Source of the DNA: Planctomycetota bacterium
GTDB lineage: Bacteria > Planctomycetota > UBA1135 > UBA2386
Assembly (NCBI GenBank): GCA_016873195.1
Contig: VGXW01000012.1
Span: 1-35,173, forward strand
Length of the DNA: 35,173 nucleotides
Direction of reading: 5' to 3'
Position numbers and translations under genes: made by a program. The notes under the pieces are model-generated. The model was given only the letters and a program-made list of their open reading frames with translations. It was not told the DNA's origin and did not search any database. The first letter of the stretch is position 1. Each line of letters starts with the position of its first letter. Of the stretch, positions 15,920-24,141 are shown piece after piece.

Positions 15920-16429
15920 ATGACGACTGCGCACCAGCGACGGATGCTCTTCGAGTTGGCGGACTCGCTGCTGGAGTTCACGGATCTCGGTCGCTCGGGC
16001 TACCGAGGTGCCGCGGCGCGCCTGCGGCAGGACAAGATCCTCGCCCGAGCCGAGGCGGACCTCGGCGAACTGCCGCCCGCGGCGCGCCGGGCGATCGAGG
16101 ACTGTGTGGATCCGGCGGCGGCGACCATGCTCGACAGGTCCATCGCGGGACTGGGCGCTGCCAGTGGCGAGGAGACGCAGGCCGGGCTGCGCGCGGTGCT
16201 CACGGCGCTGGCGGCTCGTCTGCTCGCCGCCGACCGCCGCGAGCAGGCCCAGCGCGCGCAGACCGCTTTGGCGTCGCTGCACGGGGCTCGCCCGGTGCCC
16301 GCGCCGCGCGCGAGCCGGGATCCGCAGGCCGGGAAGCCGCCGCGGCGTGCCGCCCCGACGAGGAAGCCGGGCCGCGCGACCGTTTCGGGTGGTGAACCTG
16401 GCCAGTCCTCCCAGGAGGCTGGGGCGTAG
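15920..16429 (+). CDS. Small protein of unknown function
   Basis: The 169-residue protein has a good ribosome binding site (GGAGG, eight bases before the ATG). Residues 1-120 look helical and acidic-amphipathic, with LFELADSLLEFTDLGRSGYR, DLGELPPAARRAIEDCVDPA and a long Ala/Arg-rich helix. Residues 120-169 are a low-complexity Pro/Ala/Arg/Lys tail. I do not recognise a family. There is no signal peptide or membrane segment. Its final 230 bases are antisense to the 3' end of the nitrilase-fold gene, and both proteins have low-complexity tails there, so one or both ends may be dispensable. No function is proposed. Confidence 0.55.
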   Translation: MTTAHQRRMLFELADSLLEFTDLGRSGYRGAAARLRQDKILARAEADLGELPPAARRAIEDCVDPAAATMLDRSIAGLGAASGEETQAGLRAVLTALAARLLAADRREQAQRAQTALASLHGARPVPAPRASRDPQAGKPPRRAAPTRKPGRATVSGGEPGQSSQEAGA

Positions 16430-18185
16430 CCTTGGCCGCGGCCCCTCCGGGCGGCGGCCCGTCTGGGCGCGGCACCATGACCGTCAGCTCCCGCACCTTC
16501 GGGTGGATCTGGACGACCTGCTCGAGCTTCAGGTGCTTCGACCCCTGGTACTCGCGGCCGTCGGCGAGACAGGCGACGCCGGCGACGTGGCGCAGTCGCA
16601 GCAGCACGCCGCGCGCCTCCGGCGCGATCTCGATCTCGCGGAAGGTGCCCAGCGGGTCCTTCCACAGCGCGATCGTGCGCGACGGCGGGTGGCCGTCGGC
16701 GTGGCTGCGCCGCACCATGCCGAGCGACGTCAAGGTCAGCACCGACGAACCCGGATCGTCTGCGAGCACGCACGCGTAGTGACCCGGCCACCGGCTCTTC
16801 AACTGTGGTCCGTCCAGCAGCAGCGCCAGCACGAGCGAGGGGGCCAGCGTCCGCAGCAGGTCGCCGATCGGCTCCTGCCGGGCGAGGTCCTCGCAGATCA
16901 GGGGTGCGATCACGAGGCTGTTGGGCGCCGCTCCGATCTCCAACACGAACTGGCGGCGGCGGCTGATGTCGATGCGCTCCCACCACGTGCGCCGCTGGCT
17001 CAGCGCCGAACCGAGCTGGTACTGCGCGATCTGCGAGGCGTCGAGGTACCAGCGGTGGTGCTTGCACTGCTGTCCCCAGCCGATGCCCGGCGAGGAATCA
17101 CTGGCGTCGTCGTCGTGGGGAAAGCAGCTGAAGGCCGCGAGGTTCCGGTCGTGGCCTTCCGGGGACGACCCGGGCGCCTGCACGCCGGCGACGATCAGGG
17201 TAACCCCGTGGGCACCGGCAACCTCCCGCAGGATCCGCACCTGAGATTCGGCGACCGCCAGCTCCGGTAGCACGACGATCTCGACCGGGTCGCCGTCCGC
17301 CTGCGCCGCGTCCAGCAACTCGTCGAGCGATTCTCGCAGTCCGTCGTCGCCGAGGCGCGCCTTCGGCTCATAGCTGAAGTAGCCGAAGCGGCCGGGGTTC
17401 ATGGCTGGTCGATCTCCGTGCGGCACGGCGCGGAAGTCGGAGGCCGCCACCGTCTCCGGCCAGGGCAGGAGCAGGATGTTGACGCGTTCGCCCACCGGCT
17501 GATTCGTGACCGGCAGCCGGCGCCAATCGACTTCGACGAGCGGATTGCAGACCGCCAGGTGACGCGAAAGGCTCCTCACCGTCACGCCGGTGGTTCGCGA
17601 CACGGACTTCGGCAGCACGCGGCAGTTCGCGGCGGGGATGCGCGCAAGAGTAGCTGCTTTCAGCATCAGTCCGTGGTAGCGCTCCACGACGTGGATCGCG
17701 GGCGAAGGCGAATCGCCTGCGATCCGGCAGGCGGGGGCGTCGAGGTAGGCGCCGGCCTCGTCTGCCACGGCATTGAGCGTCGCGATCACGGAGAGGTCGT
17801 CCCAGTGCTCGACCTTGCCGAGTTCCAGCACCTCGAGATCGCGGAGCTTGGCGAAGTGCTCGATCAGTTCGTCCAGCCGTGGCGGCAGCCTGCCCGTCTT
17901 GCGGAGGTCGAAGGCGGCAAGATCCCGGAGCGACGTGTTCTCCGCGTCCAGCAGCGTACCGATCTCGCGCAGCCACTCCGCGGCCAACGTGCGGATGCCT
18001 GCGGCCCAGTCGCCGGTCGGTGGCCAGCGCTTCGTCGGCGGCACGGACACCAGCAGGCGGTATGCGTCCGAGGCGCGCAGGATGGACGTCGTCAGCGCGA
18101 ACAGGTCGGGTGGCCACGACGCGAACCAGTACTCGTCGACACCGGCGCGGAGCCGCTCCCGCGCTTCACGGATGCTCAGGGTCAC
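16200..18185 (-). CDS. Nitrilase-fold (carbon-nitrogen hydrolase) protein with large unassigned N-terminus
   Basis: The protein has 661 residues from the GTG at 18183-18185 (an ATG at 18216-18218 would add 11). Residues of about 230-560 show the nitrilase superfamily Glu-Lys-Cys triad: Glu308 in IVVLPELAVAESQ, Lys375 in QQCKHHRWYLD, and Cys431 in APLICEDLARQEP. DRNLAAF matches the usual Asn strand. Residues 1-230 are mostly helical and unassigned, with a conserved-looking stretch LPKSVSRTTGVTVRSLSRHL. The last ~90 residues are low-complexity Pro/Arg/Ala and lie opposite the neighbouring gene. There is no signal peptide. Nitrilase domains with a long extra N-terminus are known in defence proteins such as RT-nitrilase fusions; here no reverse transcriptase motif is present. 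Substrate unknown. Confidence 0.78.
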   Translation of the reverse strand: MTLSIREARERLRAGVDEYWFASWPPDLFALTTSILRASDAYRLLVSVPPTKRWPPTGDWAAGIRTLAAEWLREIGTLLDAENTSLRDLAAFDLRKTGRLPPRLDELIEHFAKLRDLEVLELGKVEHWDDLSVIATLNAVADEAGAYLDAPACRIAGDSPSPAIHVVERYHGLMLKAATLARIPAANCRVLPKSVSRTTGVTVRSLSRHLAVCNPLVEVDWRRLPVTNQPVGERVNILLLPWPETVAASDFRAVPHGDRPAMNPGRFGYFSYEPKARLGDDGLRESLDELLDAAQADGDPVEIVVLPELAVAESQVRILREVAGAHGVTLIVAGVQAPGSSPEGHDRNLAAFSCFPHDDDASDSSPGIGWGQQCKHHRWYLDASQIAQYQLGSALSQRRTWWERIDISRRRQFVLEIGAAPNSLVIAPLICEDLARQEPIGDLLRTLAPSLVLALLLDGPQLKSRWPGHYACVLADDPGSSVLTLTSLGMVRRSHADGHPPSRTIALWKDPLGTFREIEIAPEARGVLLRLRHVAGVACLADGREYQGSKHLKLEQVVQIHPKVRELTVMVPRPDGPPPGGAAAKATPQPPGRTGQVHHPKRSRGPASSSGRHAAAASRPADPGSRAARAPGEPRAATPKRSARAGPARGGRRRADEPPAP

Positions 18186-18192
18186 TGGCGCT

Positions 18193-18198
18193 TTCCTT
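18193..18198 (-). promoter_or_regulatory. Ribosome binding site favouring the GTG start of the nitrilase-fold gene
   Basis: AAGGAA on the minus strand lies seven bases before the GTG at 18183-18185. The alternative upstream ATG at 18216-18218 has no comparable site. Confidence 0.5.
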
Positions 18199-18388
18199 CG
18201 CGCCGGGGCACGGCGCATCGGGTTCTCGCTCGCTCGCGAGGATGCGGACCGGGGCTGTGCCAGTCAAGCGAGGAGTCGCTACTCGCGCGCGCCGAGCGGG
18301 GAACGGCTGCAACTGCTGCGGGCGGTCGCTTGGCCCGTCCGCGCGGCGACCATCGCTCGGCGCGAGGTCGGGCGACTATCGTCTGGGC

Positions 18389-19720
18389 ATGCTCGGCCGC
18401 TCCCTGCTCGTCGTCGCATCGCTCCTCCCCGCGCTCCAACCCGCGCCCGCGCAGCAACCCTTCGACTTCGCGGCTGCCTCGCGCGACGTGCCCAGACCAC
18501 GCGAACTCTGGCCGATCGTGCGGCAGCACCGCGTGCCGCTCGGGTTCGAGGTCCGGTCGGACGAGACCGTGCCGAGCGACACCGACCCGCGGCTCGAGCT
18601 GCGCAAGGTCCGCGCGCACTTCTGGAGCCAGGAACTCGAAGGCAAGAGGTGGGGCCACGAGTGCGTGATCTTCACGCCGGCCGGCGCGGCCGCCGCCGCC
18701 AACGCGGCCGGCGCGCGCCGCGGCAAGGTCGTCGTGATCGGCTCGCCGGGCGGCAGCGCCTTCCCCGTGCACGTCGACAAGTACGCCGAACCGATCGCCG
18801 CGCGCACCGGCTATCCGACGATGGTGCTCGTCAATCCCGGCACCTACCCCGACGGCAGCGACATCGAGGCCGACATCGGGGTGCTCGACCGGCTGCGCAA
18901 GGCGACCGGCGCGAACCACTACAACATGAACTGCCAGCTCGCGGTCGTCTACGTGCAGGCGATGGACGCGCTGCAGCAGTTCCTCGGCCTCGACGAACTG
19001 CACGCGGTCGTCGGCGGGCACAGCAAACGCGGGCGCAGCGCGACGGTCGCCGCGGCGTTCGACCCGCGCGTCGCGAGCGCCGTGATCATGGGCAACGAGG
19101 GCGTCCACCGCACCGACACGGTCGAGTGGCATCTGTCGTTCCACCACGCCTTCTTCCAGGACCAGGTCCCGGACCTGCCCGTCTTCTACCTCGGCGCGAC
19201 CAACGAGGACGGCTACCGGATGTTCAACGTCAACATCCTGCAGGAACGGCTGCGGCGCCCGATGACGATCGAGCTGATCCCGAACTACTGCCACTCGAAC
19301 TACAGCGAGATCCAGTTCATGGACTTCCTGATGTGGGTCGCGCACGTGTTCGACGGCCGGCCGCTGACGCGCATCGTCGGCGTCGCGCACGAACGGCTCG
19401 CCGACCGGTCACTGTTCCGCGCGCGGCTCGAGGGCGAGGCCAAGGTGCAGGTCGTGAAGGCCTGGTACGTCTACAGCGACGATCCGGCGTGGCGCGACCT
19501 GATGTGGTACCACCTGATCATGGACCGGGTCGGCGACCACTACGAGGCCGTGCTGCCGGGCAAGATCCCCGACGCCTTCCTGATCGAGGTCGGCGACACG
19601 GCGCTCGGCTACCCGGGCTACGTGTCGAGCCTGCCGCAGAAGCTGACCGACGCAGAGGTGGTCGAGCGCAGGTCGCGCGGTTCGCGGCCGCGGCTCTGGG
19701 AGCCGCCCGCGCGCAAGTGA
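18389..19720 (+). CDS. Secreted alpha/beta-hydrolase, PhoPQ-activated pathogenicity-related (PqaA)-like
   Basis: The 443-residue protein has a signal peptide (MLGRSLLVVASLLPALQPAP, then AQQ). The hydrolase core shows GKVVVIGSPGGSAFP, a nucleophile elbow GGHSKRGRSATVAAAFDPRV and ASAVIMG. 'SKRG' after the nucleophile Ser, followed by 'DPRV', is the signature I associate with the PqaA-like family (PF10142). Natural substrates of that family are poorly known. A late segment (WYVYSDDPAWRDLMWYHLIM) forms a C-terminal domain also seen in PqaA proteins. The downstream DUF2961 gene starts 38 bases later in the same direction, so co-transcription is plausible. The ATG at 18389 is chosen because it begins the signal peptide. 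Confidence 0.8.
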   Translation: MLGRSLLVVASLLPALQPAPAQQPFDFAAASRDVPRPRELWPIVRQHRVPLGFEVRSDETVPSDTDPRLELRKVRAHFWSQELEGKRWGHECVIFTPAGAAAAANAAGARRGKVVVIGSPGGSAFPVHVDKYAEPIAARTGYPTMVLVNPGTYPDGSDIEADIGVLDRLRKATGANHYNMNCQLAVVYVQAMDALQQFLGLDELHAVVGGHSKRGRSATVAAAFDPRVASAVIMGNEGVHRTDTVEWHLSFHHAFFQDQVPDLPVFYLGATNEDGYRMFNVNILQERLRRPMTIELIPNYCHSNYSEIQFMDFLMWVAHVFDGRPLTRIVGVAHERLADRSLFRARLEGEAKVQVVKAWYVYSDDPAWRDLMWYHLIMDRVGDHYEAVLPGKIPDAFLIEVGDTALGYPGYVSSLPQKLTDAEVVERRSRGSRPRLWEPPARK

Positions 19721-19758
19721 TCCGTGCGCCGGCGGCGCGGCCGGCCGACAATCGGGGC

Positions 19759-21675
19759 ATGGCACGCACCTCGCCCGGTCCGTTCTCGCTGCTCGCCGCC
19801 GCCTGTCTCGGCGCCGCCGCCGCGATCCCCGCGCAGGACCTTGCCGACATCACGCGGCCTATCGACGCGCGGCGCATGCGCGCGTCCAGCGGCCTGTTCG
19901 ACCCCGAGTCGAACGACGACGCGCTGCGCATCGCGCCCGGCGAGACCGCGACGCTCGCCGAACTGCGCGGGCCCGGCGAGATCCGCCACATGTGGTTCAC
20001 GATCGGCGCCGAACACCGCCGCTATCCGCGCTCGCTCGTGCTGCGCATCCATTGGGACGGCGCCGAGGTGCCGTCGGTCGAGACGCCGATCGGCGACTTC
20101 TTCGCCGCCGGCAACGGCATGCGCGCGACGGTCAGTTCGCTGCCGATCGAGGTCACGAGCTACGGCCGCGCGATGAACTCCTACTGGCGCATGCCGTTCG
20201 GCAAGAGCGCCAGGATCACGATCACGAACGAGTCCAGCGGCCGCGTCAGCTCGTGTTACTACTACATCGACTGGCTGCAGCAGGACCGCGCGCCGGCCGA
20301 CCTGATGTACTTCCACGCGCGCTACCGGCAGGAGTTCCCGGTGCCCGAGTTCACGCCCTACGTGGTCGCCGACCTGCGCGGCCGCGGCCACTACGTGGGC
20401 ACCGTGCTGTCGATCCAGAGCTGCAACGGCGAGTGGCTCGGCGAATCCGACGACCGCTTCTACATCGACGGCGAAGCGACGCCGTCGCTGGTCGGCACCG
20501 GCATGGAGGACTACCTGACCGACGCCTGGAACCTGCGCCTGTTCAGCAATCTGCGCGCCGGCGTGACGATCTACGAGCCGAAGGCGATGGACCAGCGCAT
20601 GACCGCCTACCACTGGCACATCGCCGCGCCGATCACGTTCCGCGAGTCGCTGCGCCTGGAGATCGAGCGGCGCAGCTTCATGACGATGAAGGACCCGGCG
20701 AGCGGCGAGTCGAAGACCTTCGACTTCAAGTACCGGCCCGATCTGCTGTCCTCGGTCGCGTTCTGGTACGCGACCGCGCCGGCACCGCGCTTCTGGGACT
20801 TCCCGCCGGTCGAGGCGCGGCTGAATCCGGAGGTGATGGTGGAGACGACGCAGATGGTCGAACGCATCCGCCGCGCCGACGGCGTGGTGGTGGAGGCGCG
20901 CAGCAACCGCGCGATGGGCGCGACCAGCGGCCCGTCGCGCAAGAAGATGACCTTCGTCGGCAACCGCGGGCCCGGCGGCTGGATCGAGGTGCCGTTCACT
21001 TTGCCCGAGGGTGGGGTCTGGTCGATCTCGGTGTTCCAGTCGCTGTTCTGGCACTACGGCATGTGGCGCGTCTCGCTGCGCGGCCCGGGCATCGACGAGG
21101 TGCTCGACGGCGCGATGGACTTCTTCGTCGACCGCCACCACAACCGCGGCGACCAACCCGAGAACTTCCTCTACGGCACGTGGTTCGACAACAAGTGCGG
21201 CGTGCGCCGGCTCGCCGCGGGCGACTACGTGATGCGCTTCGAGTGCGTGGGCGCCAATCCGCTGTCGCGCCGCCGCGGCACCACGGAGCCGGGCTACGAC
21301 ATGGCCCTCGACGGCATCTCGCTGCGGCGGCTGCCGTGGCAGGGGGACATGTGGGAGTGGCTGCAGGGCTACCTGGCCCGCGAACAGGCGCGCGAGTCGG
21401 CGATGGTGGCGGAGGCCAGACGTTTCGTAACGATCCTCGCCGCCGCGGTCGAGGAGTTCCGGCGGCGGCAAGGGCGATTGCCCAGGGAACTCGGCGAACT
21501 GCTCGGCGCCGACCTGCAGTCGCTGCCCGAGGGCATGCGCACGCGTTTGCCGCGGGATCCCTGGGGCCAGGAGTACGGTTATGCGGCGCCCGGCCGGCAC
21601 AACGTCGAGGGCGCCGACGTCTGGTCGGTGCACGGCAACTCGCGCCGGCCGAGCGGCTGGATCGGCAACTGGTAG
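19759..21675 (+). CDS. DUF2961 protein with GspG-like C-terminal domain
   Basis: The 638-residue exported protein starts MARTSPGPFSLLAAACLGAA, a signal peptide ending near AIPAQ. Residues ~30-520 match DUF2961: GEIRHMWFTIGAEHRRYPRS, LRIHWDGAEVPSVETPIGDF, SCYYYIDWLQQ and GTGMEDYLTDAW. DUF2961 proteins are thought to be glycan-active; some were reported as difructose-anhydride-type or alpha-fructofuranosidase-like enzymes. Residues ~541-638 are different: a helix EARRFVTILAAAVEEFRRRQ, GRLPRELGELL, then RLPRDPWGQEYGYAAPGRHN, DVWSVHGN and a final IGNW. This is the C-terminal layout of the type II secretion pseudopilin GspG, without its N-terminal transmembrane helix. The fusion is unusual. Confidence 0.87.
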   Translation: MARTSPGPFSLLAAACLGAAAAIPAQDLADITRPIDARRMRASSGLFDPESNDDALRIAPGETATLAELRGPGEIRHMWFTIGAEHRRYPRSLVLRIHWDGAEVPSVETPIGDFFAAGNGMRATVSSLPIEVTSYGRAMNSYWRMPFGKSARITITNESSGRVSSCYYYIDWLQQDRAPADLMYFHARYRQEFPVPEFTPYVVADLRGRGHYVGTVLSIQSCNGEWLGESDDRFYIDGEATPSLVGTGMEDYLTDAWNLRLFSNLRAGVTIYEPKAMDQRMTAYHWHIAAPITFRESLRLEIERRSFMTMKDPASGESKTFDFKYRPDLLSSVAFWYATAPAPRFWDFPPVEARLNPEVMVETTQMVERIRRADGVVVEARSNRAMGATSGPSRKKMTFVGNRGPGGWIEVPFTLPEGGVWSISVFQSLFWHYGMWRVSLRGPGIDEVLDGAMDFFVDRHHNRGDQPENFLYGTWFDNKCGVRRLAAGDYVMRFECVGANPLSRRRGTTEPGYDMALDGISLRRLPWQGDMWEWLQGYLAREQARESAMVAEARRFVTILAAAVEEFRRRQGRLPRELGELLGADLQSLPEGMRTRLPRDPWGQEYGYAAPGRHNVEGADVWSVHGNSRRPSGWIGNW

Positions 21676-21681
21676 GGCGGG

Positions 21682-22605
21682 ATGCGAGGAACCGGGCCAC
21701 CTCGGCAGTCCCGCCGCGCCGAACACGGGGCCGACACGACCACCGACATGACGACCGACGAACTGCCGCTCAGCGACGTGTCCGACACCGGACTCATGAC
21801 GCTGTTCTGCCGCGTGCGCGAGAGCCGCTCGGCGCGGCCGATCCTGCACGATCCGGCGGCCGAGGCGCTCGCCGACCGACTGTTGCCGCTGGTCGCCAAG
21901 GTGGACCGCGAACTGCCGCGCCGGCTCGCACGCGGCAAGGTGCACCCGCTGCTCGCCGTCTACCTCGCGCTGCGGACCCGGCACTACGACGGCATCGCGC
22001 GCGGCTTCGTCGCGCGGCATCCGCCCGGCATCGTCGTCGACCTCGGCTGCGGCATGGACACGCGGTTCCAGCGCCTCGACGACGGCGCAATCACCCTGTT
22101 CGACCTCGACCTGCCCGAGATGATCGCCGTCAAGCGGCGGTTCACGGCGGCGAACGAACGCCACCGGCTGCTGGGCTGCTCGGCGCTCGACCACGCCTGG
22201 CTCGACGAGGTCGCCGCGGTCGCCCGGGGCCCGGTGCTGTTCCTCGCCGAGGGCCTGTTCCCGTACTTCGAACCGGCGGCGGCGAAGGAACTCGTGCTCG
22301 CGCTGCAGCGGCGGTTCCCGGGCTCGGAGCTCGTGTTCGAGACCTGCGCCGCGCGCTGGTTGTCGCCGCTGATCCGGTCCGTCGTGCACTTCAAGATGCG
22401 CCGCGTCGGCATCGGCCGCACGGCGGTCTACCGCTTCGGCCTGCGCGACGGGCGCGAGGTGGAGGACTGGGGCCCGGGCATCCGGCTGCTCGGCGAGTGG
22501 AGCTGGCTCGACGAGGACGAGCCGAAGATCGGCTGGCTGCGCCTGCTGCGCCGCTGGCGTGCGGTGCGGAGGAGCCAGTGGGCGGTGCACTGCCGGCTCG
22601 GATAG
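21682..22605 (+). CDS. Class I SAM methyltransferase, leucine carboxyl methyltransferase (LCM/PPM) family
   Basis: The 307-residue protein (285 if the ATG at 21748 is used) carries the SAM-binding motif GIVVDLGCGMDTRFQRL, then LFDLDLPEMIAVKRR, and VLFLAEGLFPYFEPAAAKEL. This combination, with HPLLAVYLALRTRHYDGIAR before the SAM motif, is typical of the LCM family (PF04072). Members methylate carboxyl or hydroxyl groups on small molecules or proteins. It starts seven bases after the DUF2961 gene, so it may share its transcript. The first 22 residues are polar and unlike the family, so the internal ATG may be the true start. The target is unknown. Confidence 0.85.
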   Translation: MRGTGPPRQSRRAEHGADTTTDMTTDELPLSDVSDTGLMTLFCRVRESRSARPILHDPAAEALADRLLPLVAKVDRELPRRLARGKVHPLLAVYLALRTRHYDGIARGFVARHPPGIVVDLGCGMDTRFQRLDDGAITLFDLDLPEMIAVKRRFTAANERHRLLGCSALDHAWLDEVAAVARGPVLFLAEGLFPYFEPAAAKELVLALQRRFPGSELVFETCAARWLSPLIRSVVHFKMRRVGIGRTAVYRFGLRDGREVEDWGPGIRLLGEWSWLDEDEPKIGWLRLLRRWRAVRRSQWAVHCRLG

Positions 22606-22739
22606 CCAGCACTCCCGACCTGCCCGGCCTCGGGGCCGCTCTTCGCCGCCGCAGGACGACGTTGCGTCGGCCGTGCCGAACCTGCTCCGGCTGCCGCCGG
22701 CACCGTTCTCGTCGGTCGGGACGACCGGTCACCGCGCGG

Positions 22740-23972
22740 TCATCGCGCGTCCCGTTTCCCGAGCGCGTTCGTGATGTCCGCCAGTCCGACGCCGAGCACC
22801 GCGCGCGCCACCGGATCGAGCGCTGCCTCCGGCCCGGTCAGGTGCACCGTGCGGTGGAGGTGCGAGAGGCTCGCTCCCGGCGCCAGGGCGGCCGCGGGAG
22901 ACGACGATTCGAGTTCGTAGAAGGGGCCCAGCGGCTTCGCGCCCGGCGCCGGCGGGCCGTCGTTGTAGCTGTTGGCCGCGTCGCCGGCGAACGGGTCGTC
23001 CTGCAGCTTCCACAGCGAGTTCACGTAGTCGGTCGCGCCCGCGGGCTGGGTGAACTGCACGATGGTCAGCACGCGAGCGGCGGCGTCGTAGCTGCCGAGC
23101 ACGCCCGTGCTGCGGCGCGGGCCGATGCCGATCTTGCTGCGGTACTTGCCGTCCCCGCTGAAGTAGATCACGTCGTCGCGCACCGACAGCCGCTCGGGCG
23201 GCACCTCGCCGAAGTAGTCGGCCGTCACCTTCCTGCCGAGCTCGGCGTCCGCTCCCGCGCGGATCGGCACGACGACGGTGGTCGCCGGCGAGGGGTTGAA
23301 CATGCCGAGGATCCAGATGGAGAGCAGCCCGGTCTCCTTGCGCCACGGCTCCTTGCCCGCGTTGGTGATCCGGTTGTCCGATTCGTAGGCGACCAGCGAC
23401 ACGCCCGCCGCCGGCGCCGCGCCCAGCGCCTTCCAGATCGCCGCGGCCTCGAGCAGGCGCACCTCGCGGTCGACCTCGACGTCGAACTTCGTGCCCGAGT
23501 AGTTCGTCAACTCGAAGCGCGCGGCGAAGCGCGCGGCGCTGCGCGACCGGTTCGCGACCCGGAACGGCAGCGTGTCGATCGGGGCCGGCGTCTGCCAGTC
23601 GGCCAGCTCGAACTTCGCGCCCTTCGCGAAGAAGATCGAGAACTGGCCGCCTTCCGGCCCCAGCCAGAAACGATCCTCCCCGCCGAACGGGTTCATGTGC
23701 GGCAGGAGCTTCCGCGAGGCGATCAGCTCGCGGTTGATCCAGCCGAAGCTGGCGCCGGTGTCGCCGCCCGCCGTGCTGGTCACGACGCGGCCCTGCCACG
23801 CGGGCGCGAGCGCCACGCGGGCCGCACCGGACTCGTCGCTCAGCACGATGACGTCGGTGTACGGCTTCAGGAACGCGACGTCGTCGGCGAAGCTCGGCGT
23901 GCGGGCGCCCTGCGCGAGAAGGGTGGGTGCGGTCATGCAGATCAGCGCGGCAGTGAGGGGGATTCGGGTCAT
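22740..23972 (-). CDS. Exported DUF6786-like protein
   Basis: The 410-residue protein begins with a signal peptide (MTRIPLTAALICMTAPTLLA, then QGA). The body is beta-rich, with DVIVLSDESGAARVALAPAW, GDTGASFGWINRELIAS, EDRFWLGPEGGQFSIFFAKG and later WILGMFNPSPATTVVVPIR. I recall these strings in the DUF6786 family, which resembles galactose-mutarotase-like beta-sandwich proteins. No enzymatic residues can be named. The ATG at 23970-23972 begins the signal peptide; the frame extends upstream without support. It lies downstream of the permease gene on the same strand, separated by a 28-bp palindrome, so it probably has its own promoter. Confidence 0.75.
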   Translation of the reverse strand: MTRIPLTAALICMTAPTLLAQGARTPSFADDVAFLKPYTDVIVLSDESGAARVALAPAWQGRVVTSTAGGDTGASFGWINRELIASRKLLPHMNPFGGEDRFWLGPEGGQFSIFFAKGAKFELADWQTPAPIDTLPFRVANRSRSAARFAARFELTNYSGTKFDVEVDREVRLLEAAAIWKALGAAPAAGVSLVAYESDNRITNAGKEPWRKETGLLSIWILGMFNPSPATTVVVPIRAGADAELGRKVTADYFGEVPPERLSVRDDVIYFSGDGKYRSKIGIGPRRSTGVLGSYDAAARVLTIVQFTQPAGATDYVNSLWKLQDDPFAGDAANSYNDGPPAPGAKPLGPFYELESSSPAAALAPGASLSHLHRTVHLTGPEAALDPVARAVLGVGLADITNALGKRDAR

Positions 23973-24038
23973 GGCGTCGGCACCGTGCAGGCGGAAGCCT
24001 ACCCCTCCGGATCCTGATCTTGCACGGCGGGATCGTGC

Positions 24039-24066
24039 CCGCACCCGGTGCCGGCACCGGGTGCGG
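24039..24066. repeat. 28-bp perfect palindrome, possible terminator or operator
   Basis: A perfect inverted repeat with no loop: the half CCGCACCCGGTGCC is followed at once by its reverse complement. It lies 75 bases past the permease stop and 66 bases before the next gene's start on the same strand. It could fold into a strong hairpin in RNA (terminator without U-tract) or be a dimeric operator for the downstream gene. Confidence 0.6.
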
Positions 24067-24141
24067 TCCGGCAGCGGCCGGCTGCAACGAGAGGACCTCC
24101 GATCCCGGACCACGTCCGGAGCCAGACGATGATGCCGCCGC

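Noticed and set aside
16200-18218. Calling the nitrilase-fold protein a complete anti-phage RT-nitrilase system
   Set aside because: No reverse-transcriptase motif (such as YxDD) is present in the protein or its neighbours, so only a possible relation is listed.
19618-22590. 990-codon minus-strand frame opposite the DUF2961 and methyltransferase genes
   Set aside because: It has the same shadow composition (Arg/Val/Asp/His), no motifs, and conflicts with two recognised genes.
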